64,000 nucleotides of DNA from Roseibium sp. Sym1 (GTDB lineage Bacteria; Pseudomonadota; Alphaproteobacteria; Rhizobiales; Stappiaceae), in contig NZ_CP114786.1 in the NCBI RefSeq assembly GCF_027359675.1, positions 2,640,501 to 2,704,500 of the forward strand, in the 5' to 3' direction. Under the pieces are notes generated by a model. It had not been told where the DNA came from. It searched no databases and saw only the letters and a list, made by a program, of their open reading frames with translations. Both the position numbers and the translations under genes were made by a program. Position 1 is the first letter of the stretch. Every line of letters starts with the position of its first letter. Positions 45,139 to 54,693 of this stretch are shown here, in pieces.

Positions 45139-47436
45139 ATGACGATATTGCGCAGCTGCATTTTCGCCCTTGTGGCGCTGTTTTTCGCCGGGCTTTTGCC
45201 GGTCGTGGCCCAGGAAGCAAATGATCAAGGGTCGGCAGCCAAGGGAAGCTCCTCGCAGCAGATCGAACAGGCCAACGAGGCGCTGGTCAAGGTTCTGAAT
45301 GATCCTGAGAGCCGGGCCGCGTTTCTCGAGCTGCTCCAGAAGAGCACAGCGGCATCCGGGGCCGGTGGAACCGGTGCAGGGGCAGCCCCGCAAGATGCAA
45401 ACAGCCCGGCGGCGGTGCCGGAAGACGCATCGATGCAGGAGAATCTCGCACTCCGGGTCGGTGAGTATACCCGGGTCCTGGTCGACGATACGGGCTACCT
45501 GCTCGAACAGGCGTTGCGGTCCCTGAACGGACTGGGGCTGGTGCTGCGCGGCGACATACCCGTCAAATGGGAGCGCGCGCAGGAAATCGCCATCCAGGTC
45601 GTTTTCGTGCTGGTCGCCGCCTATGCGGGTTTCCTGATCAGCCAGATTGCCGCCAAGGCACTCTATCCGCGCATGTCCGTCTATGCACGCTATGGCGGCG
45701 GTCTCACACGCAGCTTCATTCTCATCCTGACCTCGATTGTCGACGGGATTACCGTCGGCATCGGCTGGGCGGTGGGCAACGGGGCGGCGCTGCTGAGTTA
45801 CGGCGGGTTCGATACCGGGGTCACGCTGCAGGAGAGCCTCGCCCTCAACGCGTTTTTCGTCATAGGCCTGGCCAATGTGGCCCTGCGGTTCATCTTCGCG
45901 CCCGGCCGTCCCGAACTGCGTCTGTTGCCCTTCACCGACGACAGCTCGCTCTACTGGTACCGGCGTCTCAGGCTGTTCCTGTACTGGATCATCTACGGGG
46001 TTTTCCTGGCGGTTCCCGTCGCCAATGTGGCTGTGTCCTTCGTGCTCGGCAACGCGCTGCGTTTCATAGTGGTCCTGCTTGGCATGATCTATCTGGCAGT
46101 GCTGGTCTTGCGGAACCGCCAACGGGTACAAGAGGGAACCAAAGACTATGCCGGACATCTGCAGAGCGCCCTGGCGCGCAGGGCCCTGACCGCGGTCGGC
46201 CGGCTCTGGCACATCGCCGCGCTGGGGTACATCGTCGCCATTTTCATTATCTGGGTGACCCGTCCCTTCGACGCGACCACCATCATCATCCGGGCGACCG
46301 GCCTGTCCATCCTGACGATCATGGCCGGGATGGTGCTGTCGCTGGTGATGACGCGGGCCATCAAGGGGGGCATCCGGTTGCCGGATGAACTCAACCGGAC
46401 CCTGCCGGCGCTGCAACACCGGCTGAATGCCTTCGTTCCGCGCCTGCTCAAGATCATCCGCTTCGCGGTGTTCCTTGTCACCATGCTGCTGCTGCTGGAG
46501 ATCTGGGGAGTCCTGTCCCTGATCGACTGGCTGGTGAGCGAGGCAGGTGTGCAGCTTTTGAGCAGCTACGGGTCCGCGCTCCTGGTGCTGCTGGTCGCGT
46601 TCACGATCTGGCTGGCGGTGATGTCCTGGGTCGACCTCAGGCTTCAGGCGCGGTCCGGCCATATCGTGACGGCCCGCGAACGCACGCTGTTCCAGCTGTT
46701 CCGCAACGCGTCCACCGTTGTCATCATCGTCATGGCCACCTTGCTGGCCCTGTCGGAGATCGGCGTGGACATCGGCCCGCTGATCGCCGGTGCCGGTGTC
46801 GTCGGCCTGGCGATCTCGTTCGGCGCGCAAACGCTGGTGAAGGACATCATCACCGGTGCGTTCATCCAGATCGAAAACGCCATCAACGAGGGCGACGTGG
46901 TTACGGTCGCCGGTATCACAGGCACGGTCGAGGGCCTGACCGTGCGGTCGGTCCGCATGCGCGACCTCGACGGGACCACCCACATCATTCCGTTTTCATC
47001 GGTCGACATGGTATCCAACTTCATGCGCGGCTTCTCGTATCATGTCGCGCTGATCGGCGTGTCCTACGACACGGATATCGGTGCGGCCAAGGAGGCGATG
47101 CTGGAGGCTTTCCGGCGGCTGAAGGAAACCGACTTCGGGCCGAAGATCCTCGACGAATTCGAAATGCACGGTGTCACCAATTTCGGCGCGAGCTCGATCG
47201 ATATCCGAGGACGCATCAAGACCCTGCCGGGGGACCAGTGGAGCGTGGGACGCGCCTTCAACGAGTTCGTCAAACAGGTCTTCGACGAGCGTGACATCGA
47301 GATTCCGTTCCCGCAGGTTACCTATCACGCGGCCACGCCCCCGTTTGCGGAAGAACTGGAAAAACCGAAACAACGCCGAAAATTGCCGGTAACGGCCGGT
47401 GATGTGGCGGACGACGCCCCTGCGGACGACGGTTAA
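45139..47436 (+). CDS. Large mechanosensitive channel of the MscS family
   Basis: A 765-residue inner-membrane protein. A signal peptide ends near PVVAQ at residue 24. A periplasmic helical domain (to about residue 130) precedes about ten or eleven transmembrane helices; the last three with AGAGVVGLAISFGAQTLVKD form the MscS pore helix. The beta and C-terminal domains follow (GDVVTVAGITGTVEGLTVRSVRMRD, and IPFPQVTYHAA). Such extended channels, like MscK or YbdG, open on osmotic downshock; the extra domains may set gating. The ATG at 45139 is the most likely start; the open frame upstream has an unlikely composition. It is monocistronic with a hairpin terminator. Confidence 0.88.
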   Translation: MTILRSCIFALVALFFAGLLPVVAQEANDQGSAAKGSSSQQIEQANEALVKVLNDPESRAAFLELLQKSTAASGAGGTGAGAAPQDANSPAAVPEDASMQENLALRVGEYTRVLVDDTGYLLEQALRSLNGLGLVLRGDIPVKWERAQEIAIQVVFVLVAAYAGFLISQIAAKALYPRMSVYARYGGGLTRSFILILTSIVDGITVGIGWAVGNGAALLSYGGFDTGVTLQESLALNAFFVIGLANVALRFIFAPGRPELRLLPFTDDSSLYWYRRLRLFLYWIIYGVFLAVPVANVAVSFVLGNALRFIVVLLGMIYLAVLVLRNRQRVQEGTKDYAGHLQSALARRALTAVGRLWHIAALGYIVAIFIIWVTRPFDATTIIIRATGLSILTIMAGMVLSLVMTRAIKGGIRLPDELNRTLPALQHRLNAFVPRLLKIIRFAVFLVTMLLLLEIWGVLSLIDWLVSEAGVQLLSSYGSALLVLLVAFTIWLAVMSWVDLRLQARSGHIVTARERTLFQLFRNASTVVIIVMATLLALSEIGVDIGPLIAGAGVVGLAISFGAQTLVKDIITGAFIQIENAINEGDVVTVAGITGTVEGLTVRSVRMRDLDGTTHIIPFSSVDMVSNFMRGFSYHVALIGVSYDTDIGAAKEAMLEAFRRLKETDFGPKILDEFEMHGVTNFGASSIDIRGRIKTLPGDQWSVGRAFNEFVKQVFDERDIEIPFPQVTYHAATPPFAEELEKPKQRRKLPVTAGDVADDAPADDG

Positions 47437-47493
47437 ATCCAGTAAATACATAGACTTGTGCCTATGAAAACCGAAATGTGCTCCGGGTAGCCG

Positions 47494-47520
47494 TGCCCCC
47501 GCCGGCTCCGGGGCATTTTC
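47494..47520 (+). terminator. Rho-independent terminator after the MscS gene
   Basis: Stem TGCCCC (47494-47499) / GGGGCA (47510-47515), with the loop able to pair further, then TTTTC. Confidence 0.75.
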
Positions 47521-47550
47521 ATTTCTGGCGTTGCGAATTAGTTGATTGAA

Positions 47551-47580
47551 TTTCGTACAGTTTCGTTTTATTTTCATTTC
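47551..47580 (+). promoter_or_regulatory. Phased repeat upstream of glpD, candidate GlpR operator
   Basis: Three 10-base units lie end to end: TTTCGTACAG, TTTCGTTTTA and TTTTCATTTC, 40 bases before the glpD start. The 10-base period places them on one face of the helix. DeoR/GlpR-type repressors often bind such direct repeats, and a GlpR homologue is encoded at 26.4 kb. The link is inferred from spacing and context. Confidence 0.4.
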
Positions 47581-47620
47581 ATGTCAAAATATGTGAGTTC
47601 AAACGAGCCGGGGTCAGGGT

Positions 47621-49141
47621 ATGGCGGCTGATTACGATCTTCTGGTCATTGGCGGGGGTATCAACGGGACGGGCATTGCGCGCGATGCGGTCGGCCGGGG
47701 AGCTTCCGTCATGCTCGTCGAGATGGGCGACCTGGCCGGGGCGACGTCCTCCGCCTCGACCAAGCTGATTCACGGCGGCCTGCGTTACCTTGAATATTAC
47801 GAGTTCGACCTTGTCCGCAAAGCGCTGAAAGAGCGCGAGGTGCTCTGGCGGATGGCGCCGCACATCGCCTGGCCGCTGCGCTTCATCCTGCCGCATCACA
47901 AGGACCTGAGGCCGGCCTGGCTGCTGCGCCTCGGCCTGTTTCTCTACGACCATCTGGGTGGCCGCAAACTGCTGCCGGCCACCAAGACGGTGCGTCTCGA
48001 TCAACAACCGTTTTCACAGGGTCTGAAACAGCTGTTCCACAAGGGTTTCGAGTATTCCGACTGCTGGGTCGACGACGCCCGCCTGGTCGTGCTCAACGCG
48101 CGCGACGCCGCCGACCGCGGGGCCGACATCAGGACCCGGACCAAATGTGTCAGCGCGCGGCGCGACGGGGACACCTGGACCGCCCTCCTGAAGGACCTGG
48201 CAACCGGAGAGGAAAGCACCGTCACCGCCAAGGTGATCGTCAACGCTGCGGGGCCCTGGGTCGCCGACATGCTCAACGGGGTGGTCGGTTCCAACAATTC
48301 CTCGCGCATTCGCCTGGTCAAGGGCAGCCATATCATCGTGCCGCGCCAGTTCGACCATGACCGCTGTTTCATTTTCCAGAATGGCGACGGGCGCATTGTC
48401 TTCGCAATTCCCTATGAGAACGACTTCACGCTTGTCGGCACGACGGACGTCGACTTCACCGGCGACCTTGGCGAGGTCGAGATTTCGCAGGACGAGATCG
48501 CCTATCTGTGCAAGGCCGTCAGCGAATATCTGGAGAAGCCTGTGACGCCGGCCGATGTGGTGCACACCTATTCCGGTGTCCGGCCTCTCTATGACGACGG
48601 CGCCAAGGACGCCAAGGCCGCCACGCGCGACTATGTCCTCGAGCTCGATGGCGGCGCGGACACACCTGCGGTGCTGTCCGTCTTCGGCGGCAAGATCACG
48701 ACCTATCGCAAGCTTGCCGAGCAGGTGCTGGCGAAACTGGAGCCGTATCTGCCGTTCGAGCGGGGTGTGTGGACCGCCGGCGCGCCGTTGCCGGGCGGCG
48801 ATTTCAAGGTGGACGCGTTCGATGACGAGGTCGCGCGGCTGGAAAAGGACTATCCGTTCCTGGGCCAGGTGCTGGCAACACGCCTGATCCGGCTCTACGG
48901 AACAGACGCGCGTCATTTCCTCGGCGAGGCCAAAAGCACCGCCGATCTCGGCCAGTGTTTCGGCTACAACCTTTATGAAGCGGAAGTGAAGTGGCTGATG
49001 GAGCGTGAATGGGCCCGTACCGCGGCAGATGTCCTGTGGCGGCGGACCAAGCTCGGTCTCAGGCTCAGCAGTGAGGAGGCTGCGGTCCTCGAAGCTTTCA
49101 TGGCCGGTTATCTTGCGGAGCGTGCAGGCGCTGCGGCATAG
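47621..49141 (+). CDS. glpD: Aerobic glycerol-3-phosphate dehydrogenase GlpD
   Basis: GlpD oxidises glycerol-3-phosphate to dihydroxyacetone phosphate and passes electrons to ubiquinone at the membrane. The 506-residue protein starts with the FAD Rossmann motif VIGGGINGTGIARDA, continues with ATSSASTKLIHGGLRYLE (the FAD phosphate signature), and has DFTLVGTTDVDF and FGGKITTYRKLAE. Length and order are typical. glpK follows 79 bases downstream with an intervening hairpin. Control by GlpR through the phased repeat is likely. It is peripheral membrane by family. Confidence 0.95.
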   Translation: MAADYDLLVIGGGINGTGIARDAVGRGASVMLVEMGDLAGATSSASTKLIHGGLRYLEYYEFDLVRKALKEREVLWRMAPHIAWPLRFILPHHKDLRPAWLLRLGLFLYDHLGGRKLLPATKTVRLDQQPFSQGLKQLFHKGFEYSDCWVDDARLVVLNARDAADRGADIRTRTKCVSARRDGDTWTALLKDLATGEESTVTAKVIVNAAGPWVADMLNGVVGSNNSSRIRLVKGSHIIVPRQFDHDRCFIFQNGDGRIVFAIPYENDFTLVGTTDVDFTGDLGEVEISQDEIAYLCKAVSEYLEKPVTPADVVHTYSGVRPLYDDGAKDAKAATRDYVLELDGGADTPAVLSVFGGKITTYRKLAEQVLAKLEPYLPFERGVWTAGAPLPGGDFKVDAFDDEVARLEKDYPFLGQVLATRLIRLYGTDARHFLGEAKSTADLGQCFGYNLYEAEVKWLMEREWARTAADVLWRRTKLGLRLSSEEAAVLEAFMAGYLAERAGAAA

Positions 49142-49165
49142 TTTTCAACAAGGGTTTCACGTGAT

Positions 49166-49184
49166 CCGCCGGCATTGCCGGCGG
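49166..49184 (+). terminator. Hairpin between glpD and glpK
   Basis: Stem CCGCCGGC / GCCGGCGG with an ATT loop, followed by TTT. It may act as an attenuator or end glpD transcription, with some read-through to glpK. Confidence 0.55.
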
Positions 49185-49220
49185 TTTCCATGACAAGACG
49201 AGAAAAGCGGGAGGGACGCC

Positions 49221-50714
49221 ATGTCCGGAGGGGTTTTGGCGATTGACCAGGGCACAACGTCCAGTCGGGCCATTGTGTTCAGTGACGATTTTCAGCCGAT
49301 CAGCACGGGGCAGCAGGAATTCCCGCAGCATTTTCCGAAATCGGGCTGGGTGGAACACGTGCCGTCCGACATCTGGACAAGCACGCTCAGGGTCTGCCGT
49401 GAGGCCATGGAGAAAGCGCCGGGCGGCGGAGCGGATGTTGCCGCGATCGGCATAACAAACCAGCGCGAAACCACGCTGGTCTGGGACAGGGCGACCGGCG
49501 AGCCGGTCTACAATGCCATCGTCTGGCAGGACAGGCGCACCTCGGAAACCTGCGCCAGGCTGCGGGGCGAGGGGCTCGAGGAAACCTTCACCGCGAAAAC
49601 AGGTCTTTTGCTGGACCCCTATTTCTCCGGCACCAAGATCGCCTGGATCCTGGACAATGTCGACGGCGCCCGGGAACGGGCCGAACGCGGCGACCTTGCC
49701 TTCGGCACGGTCGATACCTGGCTGATCTGGCAGCTCACGGGCGGCAGGGTCCATGTCACGGACGCGACAAATGCGTCCCGGACGCTGATCTACAACATTC
49801 ACGACAATGCCTGGGACGAAAGCCTGTGCGCGCATCTGGGTGTGCCGATGAGCATGCTCCCGGAGGTGAAGGACAGTGCCGACGAGTTCGGCATGACCGA
49901 TCCGGAGCTGTTCGGCCGGGCCATCCCGATCCTCGGCGTGGCGGGCGATCAGCAGGCCGCGACGGTCGGACAGGCCTGTTTCAGGCCCGGCATGGTCAAG
50001 TCCACCTATGGTACGGGCTGTTTCGCGCTGATGAACACCGGCCGGTCCCCGGTCAGGTCGCGCAACCGGATGCTGACCACGATCGCCTACCGGCTGAACG
50101 GCGAGACGACCTATGCGCTCGAGGGATCGATCTTCATCGCGGGGGCCGCGGTTCAGTGGCTGCGCGACGGCTTGGGACTGATCGAAAGCGCGGGCGAGTC
50201 GCAGGCCCTGGCGGAGGCTGCGGATCCGACGCAGGATGTCTACCTGGTGCCGGCCTTTGTCGGGCTCGGTGCGCCCTACTGGGATGCGGACGCGCGCGGC
50301 GCCCTGCTCGGCCTGACCCGGAACACCGGGCCGAAGGAAATCGCGCGGGCGGTGCTGCAGAGCGTCGGCTACCAGACGAGCGATCTCATCGAGGCCATGC
50401 AGGCGGACTGGCCGGATGCCGAGAAGCCGGTCCTGCGCGTGGACGGGGGCATGACCGCCTCGGACTGGACCATGCAATTTCTGGCCGACATTCTCGGGGC
50501 TCCGGTCGACCGGCCGACCGTTGCAGAGACCACCGCGCTCGGCGCCGCGTGGCTCGCCGGATACAAGGCCGGCGTCTGGCCGGGCCCGGAGGCCTTTTCC
50601 GCGGAGTGGAAACTGGAGAAGCGGTTCGAACCGCGTTTACAGGAAAGTGAACGGTCCCGATTGCTGTCCGGTTGGCGGGATGCGGTCAAACGAACCCGTA
50701 CCACGCAGGATTGA
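49221..50714 (+). CDS. glpK: Glycerol kinase GlpK
   Basis: GlpK phosphorylates glycerol to glycerol-3-phosphate, which GlpD then oxidises. The 497-residue FGGY-family kinase begins [20 protein letters not shown], the ATP phosphate loop. Family motifs include [12 protein letters not shown], the glycerol-binding [26 protein letters not shown], and [16 protein letters not shown] text near the C terminus. The ribosome binding site GGGAGGG is seven bases before the ATG. It is the second gene of the glp pair; no glycerol facilitator (glpF) is in the window. A terminator follows. Confidence 0.96.
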   Translation: MSGGVLAIDQGTTSSRAIVFSDDFQPISTGQQEFPQHFPKSGWVEHVPSDIWTSTLRVCREAMEKAPGGGADVAAIGITNQRETTLVWDRATGEPVYNAIVWQDRRTSETCARLRGEGLEETFTAKTGLLLDPYFSGTKIAWILDNVDGARERAERGDLAFGTVDTWLIWQLTGGRVHVTDATNASRTLIYNIHDNAWDESLCAHLGVPMSMLPEVKDSADEFGMTDPELFGRAIPILGVAGDQQAATVGQACFRPGMVKSTYGTGCFALMNTGRSPVRSRNRMLTTIAYRLNGETTYALEGSIFIAGAAVQWLRDGLGLIESAGESQALAEAADPTQDVYLVPAFVGLGAPYWDADARGALLGLTRNTGPKEIARAVLQSVGYQTSDLIEAMQADWPDAEKPVLRVDGGMTASDWTMQFLADILGAPVDRPTVAETTALGAAWLAGYKAGVWPGPEAFSAEWKLEKRFEPRLQESERSRLLSGWRDAVKRTRTTQD

Positions 50715-50722
50715 AAAAAACG

Positions 50723-50753
50723 AAGGCTCTCGCTTTTGTGAGAGCCTTTTGTT
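50723..50753 (+). terminator. Rho-independent terminator after glpK
   Basis: Stem AAGGCTCTC (50723-50731) / GAGAGCCTT (50740-50748), loop GCTTTTGT, then a T-rich tail. Confidence 0.9.
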
Positions 50754-51011
50754 TTCAGGCGGTTAGTTGAAGCCCGAAATATGGTGCCGTTGCGGTATTT
50801 GTTTTCATTAACAATGGTCATTCGTGTTAAATATTTACGGCAGCATGCCTTACCTAGCAAAAAAATTTCAAAAACTGCGGTAAATTAGAAATATGTTGGC
50901 AGTTGATTTTCTGCCAGAAAAAAGCCTTAGTTTGCGCTGGCTTGGGCTCAACTCCTTTGCACGATCCAATGATGCAAAGCCCTGGCTCTTCATCAAGGGG
51001 AGAACAGTTTG

Positions 51012-52616
51012 ATGAATTTCCAAAAAACCTTGAAGGCAACCCTTCTTGGCGCGAGCCTTGCTGTGATCGCAGCAACGGGCGCTTCGGCAAAAACCCTGGT
51101 TTATTGCTCCGAAGGGTCTCCTGAAGGCTTCGACACCGCACTCTACACCGCCGGCACCACGTTCGATGCTTCCTCCAAGCCGCTCTACAACCGGCTTGTC
51201 GAGTTCAAGCGCGGCACCACCGAAGTGCTGCCGGGCCTGGCAGAAAGCTGGGAAGTCTCCGAAGACGGCCTGGAGTACACCTTCAACCTGCGCAAGGGCG
51301 TGAAGGTTCACACCACCGACTTCTTCACGCCGACCCGCGATTTCAACGCCGATGACGTGGTCTTTTCCTTCGAGCGCCAGCTGAAGAAGGATCATCCGTG
51401 GCACGAGTATACGCCGGGCACCGCCTGGGAATACTTCAACGGCATGTCGATGCCGGACCTGATCAAGGAGATCGTCAAGGTTGACGACTACAAGGTCAAG
51501 TTCGTGCTGAACCGTCCGGAAGCGCCGATGCTCGCCAACCTGGCGATGGACTTCGCGTCCATCATGTCGGCCGAATATGCCGCCCAGCTTGAAGCCGCCG
51601 GCACCAAGGAACTGCTGAACCAGCAGCCGGTCGGTACCGGTCCGTTCAAGTTCGTCGGTTACCAGAAAGACGCCGTGATCCGTTATGGCGCCCACGCAGA
51701 CTACTGGAACGGCGCGCAGCCGATCGACAACCTGATCTTCGCGATCACCCCGGATGCCGCCGTGCGCCTGCAGAAGCTGAAGGCCGGCGAATGTCACGTC
51801 ATGCCGTATCCGGCACCGGCCGACATCGCCGACATTCAGTCCGATGAAAGCCTGACGCTCATGGAGCAGCAGGGCCTGAACGTCGGTTATCTCGCCTACA
51901 ACACCAAGGTGGCTCCGTTCGACAAGAAGGAAGTCCGCAAGGCGCTGAACCACGCGATCAACAAGCAGGCAATCCTCGACGCCGTTTTCCAGGGCTCCGG
52001 CCAGGCGGCGAAGAACCCGATTCCGCCGACGATGTGGTCCTACAACGACGCCATCAAGGACGACGCATACGATCCGGAACTGGCGAAGAAGATGCTGGAA
52101 GAAGCCGGCGTTTCCGACCTGTCCATGAAGATCTGGGCGATGCCGGTGCAGCGTCCGTACAACCCGAATGCCCGTCGCATGGCGGAAGTCATTCAGGCTG
52201 ACTTCGCCAAGGTCGGCGTCGACGTCGAGATCGTTTCCTACGAATGGGGTGAGTACCTGTCCCGTTCCAAGGACGTCGATCGTGACGGTGCCGTGCTGCT
52301 CGGCTGGACCGGCGACAACGGCGACCCGGACAACTTCCTGGCCGTTCTGCTCGGCTGTGACGGCGTTGGCGGTTCGAACCGCGCCCAGTGGTGCGACGAC
52401 GACTTCGAAGCCCTGATCCAGAAGGCCAAGACCGTGACCGACAAGGCAGAGCGCACCAAGCTCTACGAACAGGCACAGGTCGTCTTCAAGGAGCAGGCTC
52501 CGTGGGCAACCATCGCGCACTCCGTCGTGTTCATGCCGATGTCCTCCAAGGTCACCGGCTACGTCATGGACCCGCTCGGCGGTCACTGGTTTGACGGTGT
52601 GGACATCGCGGAGTAA
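51012..52616 (+). CDS. dppA: Peptide ABC transporter binding protein DppA
   Basis: A 534-residue periplasmic solute-binding protein of the dipeptide/oligopeptide class (SBP family 5). The signal peptide ends near GASAK at residue 26. The mature start KTLVYCSEGSPEGFDTALYT closely matches DppA. Cys-rich and aromatic family markers are present, including WCDDDFEALIQKAK and YEWGEYLSRSKDVD. It heads a complete dppA-B-C-D-F operon that follows. The ATG at 51012 follows GGGGAGA. It could also bind haem precursors or other oligopeptides, as DppA does in E. coli. Confidence 0.93.
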   Translation: MNFQKTLKATLLGASLAVIAATGASAKTLVYCSEGSPEGFDTALYTAGTTFDASSKPLYNRLVEFKRGTTEVLPGLAESWEVSEDGLEYTFNLRKGVKVHTTDFFTPTRDFNADDVVFSFERQLKKDHPWHEYTPGTAWEYFNGMSMPDLIKEIVKVDDYKVKFVLNRPEAPMLANLAMDFASIMSAEYAAQLEAAGTKELLNQQPVGTGPFKFVGYQKDAVIRYGAHADYWNGAQPIDNLIFAITPDAAVRLQKLKAGECHVMPYPAPADIADIQSDESLTLMEQQGLNVGYLAYNTKVAPFDKKEVRKALNHAINKQAILDAVFQGSGQAAKNPIPPTMWSYNDAIKDDAYDPELAKKMLEEAGVSDLSMKIWAMPVQRPYNPNARRMAEVIQADFAKVGVDVEIVSYEWGEYLSRSKDVDRDGAVLLGWTGDNGDPDNFLAVLLGCDGVGGSNRAQWCDDDFEALIQKAKTVTDKAERTKLYEQAQVVFKEQAPWATIAHSVVFMPMSSKVTGYVMDPLGGHWFDGVDIAE

Positions 52617-52634
52617 ATCCGCCTGATCTCAAGG

Positions 52635-52660
52635 AGGCGCTGGCAGCAATGCCGGCGCCT
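52635..52660 (+). terminator. Intercistronic stem-loop after dppA
   Basis: Stem AGGCGCTGGC / GCCGGCGCCT with one G-U pair and an AGCAAT loop. Such a hairpin after the binding-protein gene is typical for keeping more binding protein than permease; its T-tail is short. Confidence 0.6.
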
Positions 52661-52734
52661 TCGAACATTCTGACCGGCGGGCACTCTCATGACTTGTGAC
52701 GGTTTCCGCTGGTTCTTTGTATCTGGAACCTGAC

Positions 52735-53742
52735 ATGCTCCGTTTTCTTCTAGGCCGTCTGGGCCTGTTGATACCGACATTCATCGGCGTCACGCTCGTC
52801 GCCTTCTCCTTCATCCGATTGCTGCCCGGTGACCCGCTCGACCTGCTTGCAGGTGAACGCGGGATCTCCGACGAGCGCAAGGCCGAGCTGATGGCACAGA
52901 TGGGCTTCGACAAGCCGCTGTGGCAGCAATATATCGATTACGTTCTCGGCGTCTTCCAGGGCGATCTCGGCACTTCCTTTGCCTCGAAGAAGCCCGTTCT
53001 CGACGAGTTCATGACGCTGTTTCCCGCGACCGCCGAGCTGGCGCTGTGCGCCATCATCCTGGCGGTCTGCATCGGCATTCCCGCAGGGATCTTCGCCGCC
53101 GTGAAGCGCGGCTCGATCGCCGACCAGGCGATCATGGGCACGGCGCTGGTCGGCTATTCGATGCCGATCTTCTGGTGGGGCCTGCTGCTGATCATCCTGT
53201 TTTCCGGCATTCTGGGCTGGACCCCGGTTTCGGGCCGCATCTCGCTGATGTTCTTCTTCCCGTCGGTGACGGGGTTCATGCTGATCGACAGTCTGCTGTC
53301 GGGGGAAAAGGGCGCCTTCCTGTCCGCGGTCCGGCACCTGATCCTGCCGTCGATCGTGCTGGCGACCATTCCGCTTGCCGTGATTGCCCGGCAGACCCGC
53401 TCCGCGATGCTGGAAGTGCTGGGTGAGGACTATGTCCGCACCGCCCGCGCAAAGGGCCTGCCGCCTCGATCGGTGATCGGCCTGCATGCCCTGCGCAATG
53501 CCCTGATCCCGGTGATCACCACCATCGGCCTCCAGGTCGGCGTGCTGCTGGCCGGCGCCATTCTGACGGAAACGATCTTTTCCTGGCCGGGCATCGGCAA
53601 ATGGCTCGTCGACAGCATTTCCCGCCGCGACTATTTCGTGGTCCAGGGCGGCCTGCTGCTCATCGCCGGGATCATCATGCTGGTCAACCTGATCGTGGAC
53701 GTGCTTTACGGCCTGATCAATCCGCGCATCCGCCACAATTGA
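52735..53742 (+). CDS. dppB: Peptide ABC transporter permease DppB
   Basis: A 335-residue inner-membrane permease of the DppB/OppB type. It begins MLRFLLGRLGLLIPTFIGVTLVAFSFIRLLPGDP-like text (quoted in part), has six transmembrane helices, and carries the EAA loop around YVRTARAKGLPPRSVIGLHALRNAL. The upstream frame adds 13 residues with no ribosome binding site. It pairs with DppC to form the channel. 118 bases separate it from dppA. It overlaps no other gene. Confidence 0.94.
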   Translation: MLRFLLGRLGLLIPTFIGVTLVAFSFIRLLPGDPLDLLAGERGISDERKAELMAQMGFDKPLWQQYIDYVLGVFQGDLGTSFASKKPVLDEFMTLFPATAELALCAIILAVCIGIPAGIFAAVKRGSIADQAIMGTALVGYSMPIFWWGLLLIILFSGILGWTPVSGRISLMFFFPSVTGFMLIDSLLSGEKGAFLSAVRHLILPSIVLATIPLAVIARQTRSAMLEVLGEDYVRTARAKGLPPRSVIGLHALRNALIPVITTIGLQVGVLLAGAILTETIFSWPGIGKWLVDSISRRDYFVVQGGLLLIAGIIMLVNLIVDVLYGLINPRIRHN

Positions 53743-53759
53743 GCCGAGGGTATTCCGAC

Positions 53760-54689
53760 ATGACAGATACCTCCCCGGCCACCAAGGCCGATACCGCCAA
53801 GCTCGAGGAAGAAAGCCGCAACGCCACCAAGGCGCGGCTGATCGAGTTCTGGTACTACTTCTCGCAGAACAAGGGCGCGGTGATCGGCCTCGTCATCTTC
53901 GTTCTCCTGGTGCTGATGGCGGTGTTCGCACCCCTGGTCGCGCCGCACGATCCCGACCTGCAGTACCGCGACAGTTTCCTGGTGCCGCCGGTCTGGCAGG
54001 AAGGCGGCAAGGCCGCTTTCATCCTCGGGACCGACGCCGTCGGCCGCGACATTCTCTCGCGCCTGATCTTCGGTGCGCGGTTCTCGCTGTTCATCGGCGT
54101 GGTCGTCGTCTCCATCGCCCTGGTGGGCGGCATCGTGCTCGGCCTGGTCGCCGGCTACATGCGCGGTGCGGTCGACACCTTCATCATGCGGGTGATGGAC
54201 ATCATACTGGCTTTCCCGTCGCTGCTGCTCGCCCTCGTGCTGGTGGCCATCCTGGGGCCGGGCCTGATCAACGCGATGATCGCGATCGCCATCGTCCTGC
54301 AGCCGCATTTCGTGCGCCTGACCCGCGCCGCCGTGCTGTCGGAGCGCTCGCGCGATTATGTGGTCGCGGCCAAGGTGGCCGGTGCCGGTCACATGCGGCT
54401 GATGTTCAAGACCATCCTGCCGAACTGTCTGGCGCCGTTGATCGTTCAGGCGACCCTGTCCTTCTCCAATGCGATCCTGGACGCGGCCGCCCTCGGCTTC
54501 CTGGGCATGGGCGCGCAACCGCCGACGCCCGAATGGGGCACGATGCTGGCGGAAGCACGCGAGTTCATCCTGCGCGCCTGGTGGGTGGTGACCTTCCCCG
54601 GCTTTGCCATCCTGATCACCGTTCTGGCCATCAACCTGGTCGGCGACGGCCTGCGCGATGCGCTCGATCCGAAGCTGAAGAGGAGCTGA
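53760..54689 (+). CDS. dppC: Peptide ABC transporter permease DppC
   Basis: A 309-residue permease with the DppC-type N-terminal helix (VIGLVIFVLLVLMAVFAPLVAPHDP), further helices and the EAA loop SRDYVVAAKVAGAGHMRLMFKTILPN. The C terminus DGLRDALDPKLKRS is characteristic. It begins 18 bases after dppB, with GAGGGTATTCCGAC as ribosome binding region, and ends four bases before dppD. Together with DppB it forms the transmembrane pore. Confidence 0.95.
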   Translation: MTDTSPATKADTAKLEEESRNATKARLIEFWYYFSQNKGAVIGLVIFVLLVLMAVFAPLVAPHDPDLQYRDSFLVPPVWQEGGKAAFILGTDAVGRDILSRLIFGARFSLFIGVVVVSIALVGGIVLGLVAGYMRGAVDTFIMRVMDIILAFPSLLLALVLVAILGPGLINAMIAIAIVLQPHFVRLTRAAVLSERSRDYVVAAKVAGAGHMRLMFKTILPNCLAPLIVQATLSFSNAILDAAALGFLGMGAQPPTPEWGTMLAEAREFILRAWWVVTFPGFAILITVLAINLVGDGLRDALDPKLKRS

Positions 54690-54693
54690 GCCC

